In this document: positions 10,633 through 20,689 of the stretch, one piece after another | How positions within the stretch are numbered: position 1 is the first letter of the stretch | Layout: each line of letters begins with the position of its first letter | Assembly: GCA_046160485.1 (NCBI GenBank) | Contig: JBJXGV010000028.1 | Coordinates: 376,589 to 440,588 of the forward strand | Direction of reading: 5' to 3' | Length of the DNA: 64,000 bases | Source of the DNA: JBJXGV01 sp046160485 | Lineage (GTDB): Bacteria; Orphanbacterota; Orphanbacteria; JBJXGV01 | Notes under the pieces: model-generated | The model's database searches: none | Told to the model about the DNA's origin: nothing | Seen by the model: the letters and a program-made list of their open reading frames with translations, nothing else | Made by a program: the position numbers and the translations under genes

Positions 10633-12119
10633 GATGCCGACTCCGGGAACGCCGGCGGCGTGACCGTGAATGCAAGCCGCGTCGCGAGCGCGTTCGTCGC
10701 CGCGAGGAGGCGCTCTTCGTCGAACGCGTTCGCGAGAATCTGGATGCCGATCGGCACGCCATCGCTCGAGAGCGCAGCCGGAATCGAGATACCCGGAAGC
10801 TCCGCGAGATTCGCCGGGAGCGTGTAGATGTCCGACAGGTACATCGCAAGCGGATCGTCCTTCTCGCCGAAGCGAAACGCCGGCGTCGGCGCCGTCGGGC
10901 CGAGGATGAGGTCGACGCTGTCGAACGCCTGCGCGAAATCGCGGCGCATCAAGCCGCGCACGGCCTGCGCCTTCGCGTAGTACGCGTCGTAGTAACCGGA
11001 CGAGAGCGCGAACGTTCCGAGGATGATGCGGCGCTTCACCTCGGAGCCGAAACCTTCGCGCCGCGTCGCGCGATACATTTCGCGCAGCCCGCGTTCGCCC
11101 CGCGCGCGGTGCCCGTAGCGAACGCCATCGAATCGCGCAAGGTTCGACGACGCCTCCGCGGTGGCGACGAGGTAGTACGTCGCGACGCCGTGCACGATGT
11201 GCGGAAGCGAGATCTCGCTCACGGTGGCGCCCGCCTCGCGAGCAATGTCGAGCGCGCGTTCGACCGCGCGCGCGACCTCGTCGTCGAGACCCGGCACGAA
11301 GTACTCCTTCGGAATCCCGATGCGTATGCCGCGAAGTGCGTTCGCGCCGGTATCTCCCGCGAGTGCGTCGGCGTAGCGTCCCACGGGGCGATCGCCGCTC
11401 GTCGCGTCGCGCGCGTCGCGCCCGGCGACGATCTCGAGCAGAAGCGCGACATCCTCGACGGAGCGCGCGAACGGGCCGATCTGGTCGAGAGACGACGCGA
11501 AGGCGACGAGTCCGTAGCGCGACACGCGCCCGTAGCTCGGCTTCAGGCCCACCACGCCGCAAAACGACGCGGGTTGCCGCACCGAACCGCCCGTGTCCGA
11601 GCCGAGCGCAAGCGGGACGAGGCCCGCGGCGACCGCGGCCGCCGAGCCCCCGCTCGAGCCGCCCGGCACGCGCGCAAGATCCCACGGGTTCTTCGTCGGC
11701 CCGTAGCCCGAGTTCTCCGTCGACGAGCCCATCGCGAACTCGTCGAGATTCGTCTTGCCGACGATGATGAGCCCCGCGGCGGCGAGACGCTCGACGACCG
11801 TCGCGTCGTACGCGGGCCGATAGCCCTCGAGAATCTTCGATCCGCAGGTCGTGGGGAATGCGCGCGTGCAGATGTTGTCCTTCACGAGAATCGGCACACC
11901 GGCGAGCGGCGACGGGGCGGCGCCCCCCGCGCGCAAACGATCCTGCTCGCGCGCCGCGCGAAGCGCATCCTCGCGCGGCGCGACAGCAAGGCACGAATGG
12001 AGCGCGCCGTCATGCTTCGCGATTCGATCGAGCGACTGCGCGACGAGCGCTTCGGACGTGACGCGGCCCGCGCGCATATCGGCCGCCATCTCAACCGCGG
12101 TGCGATAGGCGCCGCTCAC
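10629..12119 (-). CDS. gatA: Asp/Glu-tRNA amidotransferase subunit A
   Basis: Amidase-signature glutaminase that supplies ammonia to GatB. Length 496 aa. The Ser-cisSer-Lys triad is complete: Lys80 in PILVKDN, cis-Ser155 in PGGSSGGS and the nucleophile Ser179 in DTGGSVRQPAS. The GTG start at 12119 overlaps the gatC stop (GTGA) and the stop overlaps the gatB start. An asparaginyl-tRNA synthetase is encoded in the same window, so the main product is probably Gln-tRNA(Gln); that is inference. Confidence 0.97.
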
Positions 12120-12415
12120 GCCGATTCGTCCTCGCCGCCGATCACACGCGGCACACCGAAGAGCGCACCGCGCGCCCCCGGCGCGCCACCCAGCACATCT
12201 TGTGTCGAGAGCGACGGCGACGGCTCGTCCGCTCGCGGCGGCGTGGGCGACAGCGCGCTCCGCTCGACTGCGCCCGCCGCGGGGACCGCGTCGAGGCTGT
12301 GCACGTACGAAATGATCCGGTCGAGTTGCGCCGGAAGCGCCGCGGCCTCTTCATCGGTCAGGTCGATGTGCGCAAGGCGCGCGACGCGCAGAACCTCTTC
12401 TCGGGTGATTCCCAA
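12116..12415 (-). CDS. gatC: Asp/Glu-tRNA amidotransferase subunit C
   Basis: Small stabilising subunit of GatCAB (99 aa, normal). The conserved N-terminal helices read ITREEVLRVARLAHIDLTDE, then QLDRIISYVHSLD. The middle is Pro/Ser-rich and variable, as usual. The start is TTG at 12415, chosen because AGAGGAG lies seven bases upstream and no ATG or GTG is available. The 58-base gap to the helicase upstream holds little more than this ribosome-binding site. Confidence 0.93.
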   Translation of the reverse strand: MGITREEVLRVARLAHIDLTDEEAAALPAQLDRIISYVHSLDAVPAAGAVERSALSPTPPRADEPSPSLSTQDVLGGAPGARGALFGVPRVIGGEDESA

Positions 12416-12473
12416 CCGATGTCTCCTCTCGTGATTTCGGGCGCCGCGCTACCGGAGGGCAGGACGGGAGCGA

Positions 12474-14744
12474 CTAGCCTATGCGAACGAGCGACGCGTT
12501 CGCAACGACGAGCTTTCGCGTTCCCGCGTGGCCGAACTGAACGACGATCTTCTGCGAGGTCCCCTTGCCGGAACTCTCGAGGATGCGCCCCTCGCCGAAG
12601 AGCGGGTGGCGGATGCGCTCGCCGATGCGCAACGGCGCCTCGCGCCCCGACTCGTCGACGACGGGCTCGGATTCGGCGCCCGCGCTCCACTCCGCGTCTC
12701 GCCACGCGTCGCGCTCGGCTGCGCCACCGCCGCGTCGCACCGGGCTCGGCGCTCCGGGGCCGGCGCCCCAACGCCGCGGCCGGCCGCCCCACCCGCGCGA
12801 CGCGCCCCACTCATCGTCGAGCAGCGGAACGCTGCGGTCCTCGCGGTGCTCGGCCGGAACCTCTTTCAGAAACGGCGACGGGGCCGCGGCGTTTCTCTCG
12901 CCGTATCGAAGTCGGCTCGACGCGCCCGTCAGGAAGATCCGATCTTTCGCGCGCGTAATACCGACGTAGAAAAGGCGGCGTTCTTCCTCGAGGCCATCGT
13001 CGTCCTCGGAAGAGAGCGGGTGCGGGAAGAGATCCTTCTCGAGGCCGGCGATGAACACGACGGGAAACTCGAGCCCCTTCGAGTTGTGCAGCGTCATGAG
13101 CGACACACGCGCGTCGCGTTCCTCGAACGAGTCGAGATCCGAGAGCAAAGAGACCTCGGCCAGATACGCGCCGAGCGAAGGATCGCCCGTGCGCGCCGCG
13201 AACTCCTCCATGCCCGACACGAGTTCCTGCGCGTTTTCCACGCGCGACTGCGACTCGATCCCGCCCTCCGCCGCGAGCGCCTCGAGAAAACCAGTCTCCT
13301 CGATCAGTGCGCGCGCGACTGACGAGGCCGTCTCTACGGAGAGCCGCACGCGAAGCCGCGCGAAGAGATTGCCGAGTTCGACGAGCGCGCGCGCGCCGTC
13401 ACGCCGCATTCCGGGAATCTCTCCCGCCGCGGTGAGCGTCTCGCTGAGCAATTGCCCGCGGTCCGCGGCGATTCGCGCGAGCTTCTCGAGGCTCTTCTCG
13501 CCGACCGTACGCGACGGAAACGCGATGGCCCGGCGAAGCGCGATCTCGTCGCGCGGGTTGAGAAGCACGCGCAGATACGCGAGTAAGTCCTTCACTTCGC
13601 GCCGCTCGTAGAATCGGATGCCGCCGACGATGATGTACGGGATGCCCGCGAGGCGCAGTCCCTCTTCGAGCGCGCGCGACTGCGCGTTCGTGCGATAGAG
13701 CACCGCGACGTCGCCGGGCCGCCGCCCGCGGCGCATGATCTCCGCGATTTCGCGCGCGATGAGCCGGCCTTCATCTGCTTCGGTAGGCGCGAACGCGACA
13801 ACGACCGGATCGCCCGCCTCGCGCTCGGTCCAAAGCGTCTTCGGCCGCCGCGAACGGTTATTCGAGACAACCGCGTTCGCCACCGCGAGGATGCGCCCCG
13901 TCGAGCGGTAGTTGCGCTGCAGCCGCAAGAGCCGCGTCCCGGGAAACGCCTCTTCGAAGCCGAGGATGTTGCCGATCCGCGCGCCGCGCCAACGATAGAT
14001 CGACTGATCCTCGTCGCCGACCGCGAAGACGTTCCACGGCGGCGCCACGAGCAGCTTGACGAGTTCGTGCTGCGCGCCGTTTGTATCTTGGTACTCGTCG
14101 ATCAACACGTGCTCGTAGCGCTCGCGCCACTTCTCGCGAATGGCGGCGTCGGCGCGAAGAATGTGCACCGGGAGCAAAAGCAGGTCGTCGAAGTCGCACG
14201 CGCCGTTTGCGCGGAGCCGTTCGTCGTAGCGCGCGTGCGCGCGCCGAACGTATTGCCAGCGAAAGTCGCTCTCGGGCGCGCCGTCGCGCGCGGCCGAACC
14301 GTTCTTTTCGCGCGAGATCGCCGAGCGCAACGACGACGCCGTCCACGCTTCGGGCGGAATCGCCAACTCGCGAATCACCTCTTCGACGAGTTTTTTCTGA
14401 TCGTCTTCGTCGTAGATCACGAAGTTTTGGCCGAGGCCGATCGCCTTGCCTTCGAGCCTTAGGAACCGCGCGCCGAACGAGTGAAACGTGCCGATCGAGA
14501 GCGGCCCGCGCGACACACCGACGTTGTCGTGGATACGCTGCGACATCTCGCGCGCCGCCTTGTTGGTGAACGTGACGGCGAGAATCGACCGCGCGTCGAC
14601 ACCGCAATCCCGCGCGAGGTGCAGAAACCGGTAGGTGAGAACTCGCGTCTTGCCGCTGCCGGCGCCCGCGATGACGAGCAGCGGACCGGTGCCGTGCGAC
14701 ACCGCGGCGAATTGTTCTTCGTTGAGGAGCTTCGACAGTTCCAT
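12474..14744 (-). CDS. pcrA: UvrD/PcrA/Rep-type superfamily 1 DNA helicase
   Basis: ATP-driven 3'-5' helicase for repair and fork rescue (756 aa, normal for PcrA/UvrD). Motifs in order: Walker A GAGSGKT, TFTNKAA, DEYQDTN (Walker B), QRNYRS, then VSLMTLHNSKGLEFPVVF and LFYVGITRAKD near residues 560-620. The C-terminal 60 residues form a Tudor-like domain (RIRHPLFGEGRIL...KIVVQFG), as in PcrA proteins that contact RNA polymerase. Before it lies a Gly/Arg/Trp-rich linker. ATG at 14744, six bases after the TamB-like gene's stop. PcrA versus UvrD naming is a matter of convention here. Confidence 0.95.
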   Translation of the reverse strand: MELSKLLNEEQFAAVSHGTGPLLVIAGAGSGKTRVLTYRFLHLARDCGVDARSILAVTFTNKAAREMSQRIHDNVGVSRGPLSIGTFHSFGARFLRLEGKAIGLGQNFVIYDEDDQKKLVEEVIRELAIPPEAWTASSLRSAISREKNGSAARDGAPESDFRWQYVRRAHARYDERLRANGACDFDDLLLLPVHILRADAAIREKWRERYEHVLIDEYQDTNGAQHELVKLLVAPPWNVFAVGDEDQSIYRWRGARIGNILGFEEAFPGTRLLRLQRNYRSTGRILAVANAVVSNNRSRRPKTLWTEREAGDPVVVAFAPTEADEGRLIAREIAEIMRRGRRPGDVAVLYRTNAQSRALEEGLRLAGIPYIIVGGIRFYERREVKDLLAYLRVLLNPRDEIALRRAIAFPSRTVGEKSLEKLARIAADRGQLLSETLTAAGEIPGMRRDGARALVELGNLFARLRVRLSVETASSVARALIEETGFLEALAAEGGIESQSRVENAQELVSGMEEFAARTGDPSLGAYLAEVSLLSDLDSFEERDARVSLMTLHNSKGLEFPVVFIAGLEKDLFPHPLSSEDDDGLEEERRLFYVGITRAKDRIFLTGASSRLRYGERNAAAPSPFLKEVPAEHREDRSVPLLDDEWGASRGWGGRPRRWGAGPGAPSPVRRGGGAAERDAWRDAEWSAGAESEPVVDESGREAPLRIGERIRHPLFGEGRILESSGKGTSQKIVVQFGHAGTRKLVVANASLVRIG

Positions 14745-14750
14745 GACGAT

Positions 14751-17700
14751 CTAATAACCGACGCGTGCTTTGAGGTCAAGGTTGGCGAACGGCGTGCCGT
14801 CTCGCAGCGACCCCGTGAGTCCTTCGAAGAAGAGATTGCGCGAGAGCTTGTACTCGACGCGAAGCTCGCGATCCGGTAGGAGACTTCGGCGCGTCACGCG
14901 GGGCCCGGTAACAACATCGCCAGCGTCATCGCTGCCGAGGCGCTGCGAGTACGTCACGTCGATGTCCTCGAGGAACGTGCGCCCGACGCTCACCTGCGTT
15001 TCTCCGCCGACGTACTCCACGCCGATGTCGAACGGCGAGACGCCGCGCAAGAGTTCGCGCGAGAGGAGCGACGAGAACGACGAGAGCCAGGCCTCGCCGA
15101 TTTGCGACGAGCCGCCGTTGCCGGGGCTTGTCTGCGTCGCGAGGAGCTGCAGGATTTCGTCGTACGACTTCCCCGTTTCCGAAGTCGCCGAGATCGAGAG
15201 CGAGTCGATCGGCCCCGTCACGCTCATCTCGATCTGCTCGCCGCCGGCTTCGGTCGTCGCTCTGGCGTTGAGGGAGAAGAAGAGCGCGTTGTCCGGGTTC
15301 GACCAAAAGATTTCCCCCTCCTCGATTCTGAGCTGCGTCGGGATCCAGCTGCCGATGAGCGAATAAGTGCCGCGAAGCGACTCGAGCGAGCCGACGAGGC
15401 CGAGCCCGCGCTCGCTGCGGAAGAGCGTTGCGTCGCCGAAGAGTTCGACATCCATCGCTTTGTTCGCGATCCAAAAATCTCGCGGCACGTTGATGTCGAT
15501 CTCGCAGGTGAATGGCGGGTTCGACGTCGGCTGGAAGATCGCGGGCGTCGAGACGCGCGTCGTGCCTCCCGCGAACGCTTGGCGCGCGGTCTCGGGCAGA
15601 TTCAAGAGCGCGTCGAGAGGAGTCGCCTGTCCCGGTTGCGTGAAGTCTTGATCGACCACGCCTCCGAGGATGTCGATCGTCCCCGTCAGATGAGGAATCG
15701 GCTCGCCGAGGCTCGTGACCGCGGTGCCGACGCGTATATCGGCGTTGATCGTCGCGGCCGCGCCCGGGATCGACTCGAGATAGAAATTGCGCAGCGTCAG
15801 CGTGAGGTCCCACGTCGTGATGTCGAGTGCGGTGAGGCCGAAGATCCCGTCGACGCGCACGGTCCCCTCTTCGCCGGAGCGCGCGGTGAGGTTGTCGACG
15901 CGAATCGTGTCGCCTTGCAGCAAGATGCGCCCTTCGATCGCCTCGAACGACTCGGCGAGATCGCGCAGATACGTCCTGCCGTTCGAGATGACGAACTCGC
16001 CGAAGAGCTGCGGCGCGGCGAGCGTTCCGCGCCCCTCGAACTGCGCGACGCTAAACTCTCCGCGCGTACGCCGCGTCTCGTCGACGATGAGCGGAAACAA
16101 TCCAAGATCGCCGCGCGGGATCGACGCCGAAAGCGACAACGGCCGCTCCATGTTGAAATCGAGCGAGGATCGCGTCAGGTCGAGCCGCGCGGGAATGCGG
16201 ACGGCGCCCGAAGACGCACCCCAGTCGGGGTTGAACTGAATGTCGAGCGCAAGCGTCGTGTCGGCGAGCGTCGCACGCCCGGAGATCGGGCCGAGATCGT
16301 TCCCCTGAATGATGAGCGGCGTGAGCGAAAACAGGCCCTCGCCCGAGAGCGATTTCGGATCGCCGAAGAGCCGCCAGTCCGCGTTGAGAGCGCCGCCGAC
16401 CTCGGCGAGGTCATCCGACAGATCGCGAATCCAAGCAATCGGGAGCGAATCGGCGCGCAACGTCACGTCGGGCCGCAGAATCTGCCACAGGCGTTCGCGC
16501 GTGCTCCCGGTCGAGCTCGAAAGCCGCGTCGCAAGTGAATCGGCGAGTGTCCCGACGATCGCAACGCTGCTGCCGCCATTCGTGCCGGCGAGCGACACCG
16601 CGACGTCGAGGTCGCCCTCGCTCGTGTGATCCGCGGTGAGCGTGAAACTGACAAAGCCCGCGGTGTCGGCGTTCGCCGCGTCGCCGCTGGCGCGCAGCCG
16701 CACCTGCGGCACACCCCCGGAATGCGAGACCGAAAGCGAAAGATCCGTCCGGTCGAGAAGGTGCGAGGAGAGCGGCGCCGGCAGCTTCACGTCCGAGAGA
16801 TCGAGATCGTTCCAGAGAACGCGCGCCTCTCTCTCCCCGTGCGCGTCGTATTCGCCGGACGCGACAAGTTCGCCCCCGTGAAACGGAATGTGAACGGGGA
16901 GAAGTCCGACGCGGTTGCCTTCTTTCCAAAGTTCGATCGGGTCGGGGTGTTCAGTGCGAACGCCGTCGCGGGTCACCGCGAATGACGTGATGAGAATCTG
17001 ATCGGCCGGTTCGTCGTCCGTCCAATCGCCGCGCGCCTCGAACCCGACGTCGCCGATCATTCCCGCGACCTCCTCGAAGTACAGGTGGCGATTTTCATAG
17101 CGGATCGACGCGCGGGCGCCGCCGAGCGTCTGGCCCATTCCGGCGACGCCGAGCACAGATCCCTGCGCAACGACGGTTCGTTCGCCGTTTCGCAACGCAT
17201 ACGTCCCGTTCGCGGCGATCTCATCGAACGTGTAGTCGCGCACGCGCCAGTTGGCCCCTTCGAGCGCACCGTCGAAGAGAAGCTCGCCGCCCGTGCGCGC
17301 GATGCTGCCGTTAAACTGCGCGCGGCCACTCGTCGACGGTAGGTTGGCGAAAGCGCCAACGCGCGACAGATCCCCGAACGCCGCGTTCGCATCGAGATCG
17401 AAGTCGCCGTCGTGCGCGATCCATCCCGTCGCCGTCGTGGAACCGCCGAGCAAGCGGACCTCGAGGCGTCCCGCTTCGACCGCGCCGCGCTGGATGCGCC
17501 CGTCGAGACTGAGCGCATCGAACGGTATGTCGCGCACGCGCCCGGGCGAAAGCCGAAGCGAAACGTTCCCGTCGAGCGCCATGTACGAGCGCCCTGTCCC
17601 CGACCACGAAACCCGCCCGGAGAGGTCCGTCGGCGGCAACCGGAGTGAGTCGGGCGCGAACTCCCGGATGTCGACGCCCGTGAACTCGAGCCACGCGTCA

Positions 17701-18713
17701 TCGCGTTCCTCGACGGCACTCGGTAGGCGCAGCGACCCGCGAACTCGAGCCCCGCCGCTTTCGGCGAGAAGCGAATCGACCACGAGCCCGTCGGCGCCCT
17801 TCGAGAGCCGCACGTACGGAATCGATATCGCAAGCGCCCCGACTTCGCCGCGAAGAGTTCCGGCCAGCAAAAGCTCCTGCGGCGGGCCCGAGAGAGAAAA
17901 CACGCCGGAGGCGCCCCCCGCTCGATCGAGTTTGGGAACGAGCAATGCGACATCCTCGAACCGCAACGTATCGACGACGACCGCAAGCGCGAGACCATGG
18001 CCCCGCGTCGCCATCGCACCGTCGACGTGGAATCGCGAGCCGCCCGCTGTCACGTCGAGCGCCGCCACGCGCAACGAATCGGGCGCGAACGCGAGGGTGC
18101 CCGCCGCGCTCGCGAGCAGCGAGTCGATCGCGAACGTCACCGCGGGGATCCGCAGCGATGCAACACCCGCGTCGAGAGCGAGCGACGCTCGCAGATCGAT
18201 CGACGCTACGTCGCGTCCCCCCAGACCGGAAACGCTTCCGCGCGTAATCAGGAGCGAGTCGACGCTGCGAATCGGAAGCGTCGGCAACACGATCTTCGCG
18301 GAATCGGAGTGAGTGCTATCGCGCAGCGCCGCGACGTCGACGCGCGGGCGCGCGATGGCCAGATAGCGGATACGCCGGTCGCGCAGCAATTCGCGCGGCG
18401 CGAATCGCACGACGATCGAGTCCGCCTCGAACACCGTAGCGCCATTCCTGCGATCGAGGCGCACGTCGCGAGCGACGAACCCGCGCGTGTAGCTTCCGCC
18501 GATCCCGCCGATCTCGAGCGAGTAGTTGCCGCTCGCGCTCACTTTGAGCTGGAGGTATTCCTCGATCGCAGCGCCGGGACCGCCGCCGGGTGTCAGCGCG
18601 CGCACGAGCGTGTGCCGAACATCGGCCGGCAGCGCCGCAAGAATGAAAACCGCCGCCGCGACCGCGAGAATCGCGAACGATGCGAGGCTGATCAGTGCGT
18701 GTCTCCAGTTCAC
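14751..18713 (-). CDS. tamB: TamB-family (DUF490) translocation/assembly protein
   Basis: Very long periplasmic AsmA/TamB-type protein (1320 aa) anchored by one N-terminal membrane helix (about residues 8-25, ISLASFAILAVAAAVFIL). Such proteins form a lipid-carrying beta-groove between inner and outer membranes. The middle is repetitive beta-strand sequence. The C-terminal 350 residues carry the DUF490 signature: FEAIEGRILLQGDTI, GTAVTSLGEPIPHLTG, a stretch ending SYDEILQLLATQT, then GVEYVGGETQVSVGRTFL and VEYKLSRNLFFEG. GTG start at 18713, eight bases after the stop of an Omp85 gene, so the pair probably works as a TamA/TamB-like or BamA-linked module. Confidence 0.93.
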   Translation of the reverse strand: MNWRHALISLASFAILAVAAAVFILAALPADVRHTLVRALTPGGGPGAAIEEYLQLKVSASGNYSLEIGGIGGSYTRGFVARDVRLDRRNGATVFEADSIVVRFAPRELLRDRRIRYLAIARPRVDVAALRDSTHSDSAKIVLPTLPIRSVDSLLITRGSVSGLGGRDVASIDLRASLALDAGVASLRIPAVTFAIDSLLASAAGTLAFAPDSLRVAALDVTAGGSRFHVDGAMATRGHGLALAVVVDTLRFEDVALLVPKLDRAGGASGVFSLSGPPQELLLAGTLRGEVGALAISIPYVRLSKGADGLVVDSLLAESGGARVRGSLRLPSAVEERDDAWLEFTGVDIREFAPDSLRLPPTDLSGRVSWSGTGRSYMALDGNVSLRLSPGRVRDIPFDALSLDGRIQRGAVEAGRLEVRLLGGSTTATGWIAHDGDFDLDANAAFGDLSRVGAFANLPSTSGRAQFNGSIARTGGELLFDGALEGANWRVRDYTFDEIAANGTYALRNGERTVVAQGSVLGVAGMGQTLGGARASIRYENRHLYFEEVAGMIGDVGFEARGDWTDDEPADQILITSFAVTRDGVRTEHPDPIELWKEGNRVGLLPVHIPFHGGELVASGEYDAHGEREARVLWNDLDLSDVKLPAPLSSHLLDRTDLSLSVSHSGGVPQVRLRASGDAANADTAGFVSFTLTADHTSEGDLDVAVSLAGTNGGSSVAIVGTLADSLATRLSSSTGSTRERLWQILRPDVTLRADSLPIAWIRDLSDDLAEVGGALNADWRLFGDPKSLSGEGLFSLTPLIIQGNDLGPISGRATLADTTLALDIQFNPDWGASSGAVRIPARLDLTRSSLDFNMERPLSLSASIPRGDLGLFPLIVDETRRTRGEFSVAQFEGRGTLAAPQLFGEFVISNGRTYLRDLAESFEAIEGRILLQGDTIRVDNLTARSGEEGTVRVDGIFGLTALDITTWDLTLTLRNFYLESIPGAAATINADIRVGTAVTSLGEPIPHLTGTIDILGGVVDQDFTQPGQATPLDALLNLPETARQAFAGGTTRVSTPAIFQPTSNPPFTCEIDINVPRDFWIANKAMDVELFGDATLFRSERGLGLVGSLESLRGTYSLIGSWIPTQLRIEEGEIFWSNPDNALFFSLNARATTEAGGEQIEMSVTGPIDSLSISATSETGKSYDEILQLLATQTSPGNGGSSQIGEAWLSSFSSLLSRELLRGVSPFDIGVEYVGGETQVSVGRTFLEDIDVTYSQRLGSDDAGDVVTGPRVTRRSLLPDRELRVEYKLSRNLFFEGLTGSLRDGTPFANLDLKARVGY

Positions 18714-18721
18714 GTCCGCAC

Positions 18722-20689
18722 CTAGAACGCCTGCCCGAGAGAGAGGTGAATTCCCCACGGGTCCTCGAGCCGGCCGTCGGAAAATTGCGCGCGCTTTAAC
18801 TTTTGCGCGTAGTCGAGGCGCGCCGGCCCCACCGGCGTCGCTAGGCGAATCCCGATCCCAGCGCTGTAACGCACGTCGCCTCCGCCCACCGACGCTGGAT
18901 CCGCCGAGAAGCGAAAATCCGCGCCGCGCACGTCGCTCCATTCGCCCCACGTGTTGCCGCCGTCCATGAAGATCGCCGCGCCGAACTTCCATACGATCGG
19001 AACGCGCCACTCGACGTTCGAGATCAACAGGAAGTTGCCGGGGCCGATCTCCTGCTCTTCGTACGCGCGAACGGTCGTCGCGCCTCCGAGGCGGAAGCGC
19101 TCGTGGTCCGGAATTCCCGTGGAGTCGGTCAGCGTTCTGATCGAACCGACCTCGATGCGCGCGGCGATGACGGAGTTGAAGAGCGCCGGCCGGTAGACCG
19201 AAGCCGCCGCGCGGCCGCGCAGGAAATGACTATCGCCGCCCAAGTCCTTGCCCGCGACCTCGGTATTTCCTCGCAGATACGATCCGCGTGTCGGATTGAA
19301 GAAATCGTTCCGCCCATTGCGTTCGAGCGTGAAATCGAGGCTTCGCTTCACTTCGCGTCCGAGCAGTTGCGGATCGACCGGCTCGCTCGGATCTTCGGGA
19401 TTCGCGGTCGTCAGGTTGTAGCCGAGGGTCGCCTTCAGCCGGGGCCGCAGTTCGCGGGCCAAGCTCGGCCGGACGCCCGTTTCCTCCAGTCGGTAGCTCG
19501 CGATGACATCGCCGCGCCGCTCGCCGATCAAGATCTCGAAGTTCTCGATATCGCGCCGGTCATGAAAAACGGAGACCGCCGCCTCGGTGCGCATGCCCAA
19601 GAGCCACGGTTCAACGAGCGTGAACTCGCCGCGGACGTTGTTCGCTTGTTCCGACAGTAGACGCGAACCGACGACGCGGGCCTCGCCGCGCACCAGAGAG
19701 CCGAAGAGATTTCGGTGCGTCCAATCGCCCGATAGCCGCAGGAAGTCGAGCGTCCCGTAGCCGACGCCGAAGCCGATCCACCGCTGCTGTTTCTCTTGCA
19801 CGCGCACGACGAGATCGACGACGGTCGACTCCGCCTCGAGGCCGTCGGACTCGAACGCGACGCTCGAGAAGAGCGCCGTGCGATAGAGACGCGCCTGGCT
19901 CTCGAGAATCCGGCGGCGGCTGAAGACGTCGCCCTCGTGAATGAGAAGTTCGCGGCGAATCGAGCTGCCGAGCGTGCTCGCGTTCCCCTCGACGCGAATC
20001 GACCCGACGTACGCGATCTTCCCTTCGTAGATGTCGAAGGCGATATCGGCGCTGTCGGCCGCCACGAGAGAATCGGCGGCGACATCGGTGTAGGTGTAGC
20101 CGCGGTCCGCGTAGATCGAATAGATGCGGTAGGAGTCCGAGGAGAGCAGGCCCGGATCGAACGCCTCGCCCGGTGTGAGACGAATCGCTTCGGAGAGATC
20201 TTCGAGCGGGACGGTCTCATTGCCAGTAATGCGAATCGAGCGAACGTAAGTGCGGCGCCCTTCGCTGATGTTGATGCGCAAGGAGACTTCGCTGTCCGTT
20301 TCGCTCGCGAGAATCTCGCCGCGCGCGACGCGAGCCGAGAGATACCCCGCGGCCTTGTATGCGCTCAGGAGCTTGTCGACGTCGGCGAGGACTTGCGACT
20401 CCCGGTAACGCGGCTTCCGGAAGATGCGGCCCTTCAGGCTCGGCATGATGCGAAGAATCTCGCCGCGCGAGAACGCGGTATTCCCGACGATCTCGACGCG
20501 TTCGATGACCGGCTCCGACCCGGAGCGGCGCTCGTAGCGCGCCTCCGCCGCACGGGGAGCGGCGAGGAAGATCAGAAGAAGAGCAAGCGGGAGCCGGCGC
20601 GCTATTTGGCCTCGGATCCCTTTGTCTCCTGCGCGGGGAGCGAGAACTGATGCACCGGTTCCTCGGCGCCGCGATGGCAGGTGTAACAC
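18722..20689 (-). CDS. Omp85-family outer-membrane assembly protein (BamA/TamA); start uncertain
   Basis: Outer-membrane beta-barrel protein with N-terminal POTRA domains. A signal peptide ending LLLIFLAAPRAAEA is visible, then four to five POTRA-like repeats (IERVEIVGNTAFSRGEIL..., VRSIRITGNETVPLEDL..., VGSIRVEGNASTLGSSI). A barrel of about 330 residues follows with the lid motif RLGGATTVRAYEEQEIG and a C-terminal ...HLSLGQAF. The start is not clear. The only in-frame GTG (20689) lies 88 bases inside the upstream cytochrome gene, and no ATG, GTG or TTG occurs between it and the signal peptide. An ATC at 20617 with AGGAG eight bases upstream, or an ATA at 20605 overlapping the cytochrome stop, would fit the signal peptide better. 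BamA versus TamA cannot be decided. Confidence 0.85.
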   Translation of the reverse strand: MLHLPSRRRGTGASVLAPRAGDKGIRGQIARRLPLALLLIFLAAPRAAEARYERRSGSEPVIERVEIVGNTAFSRGEILRIMPSLKGRIFRKPRYRESQVLADVDKLLSAYKAAGYLSARVARGEILASETDSEVSLRINISEGRRTYVRSIRITGNETVPLEDLSEAIRLTPGEAFDPGLLSSDSYRIYSIYADRGYTYTDVAADSLVAADSADIAFDIYEGKIAYVGSIRVEGNASTLGSSIRRELLIHEGDVFSRRRILESQARLYRTALFSSVAFESDGLEAESTVVDLVVRVQEKQQRWIGFGVGYGTLDFLRLSGDWTHRNLFGSLVRGEARVVGSRLLSEQANNVRGEFTLVEPWLLGMRTEAAVSVFHDRRDIENFEILIGERRGDVIASYRLEETGVRPSLARELRPRLKATLGYNLTTANPEDPSEPVDPQLLGREVKRSLDFTLERNGRNDFFNPTRGSYLRGNTEVAGKDLGGDSHFLRGRAAASVYRPALFNSVIAARIEVGSIRTLTDSTGIPDHERFRLGGATTVRAYEEQEIGPGNFLLISNVEWRVPIVWKFGAAIFMDGGNTWGEWSDVRGADFRFSADPASVGGGDVRYSAGIGIRLATPVGPARLDYAQKLKRAQFSDGRLEDPWGIHLSLGQAF

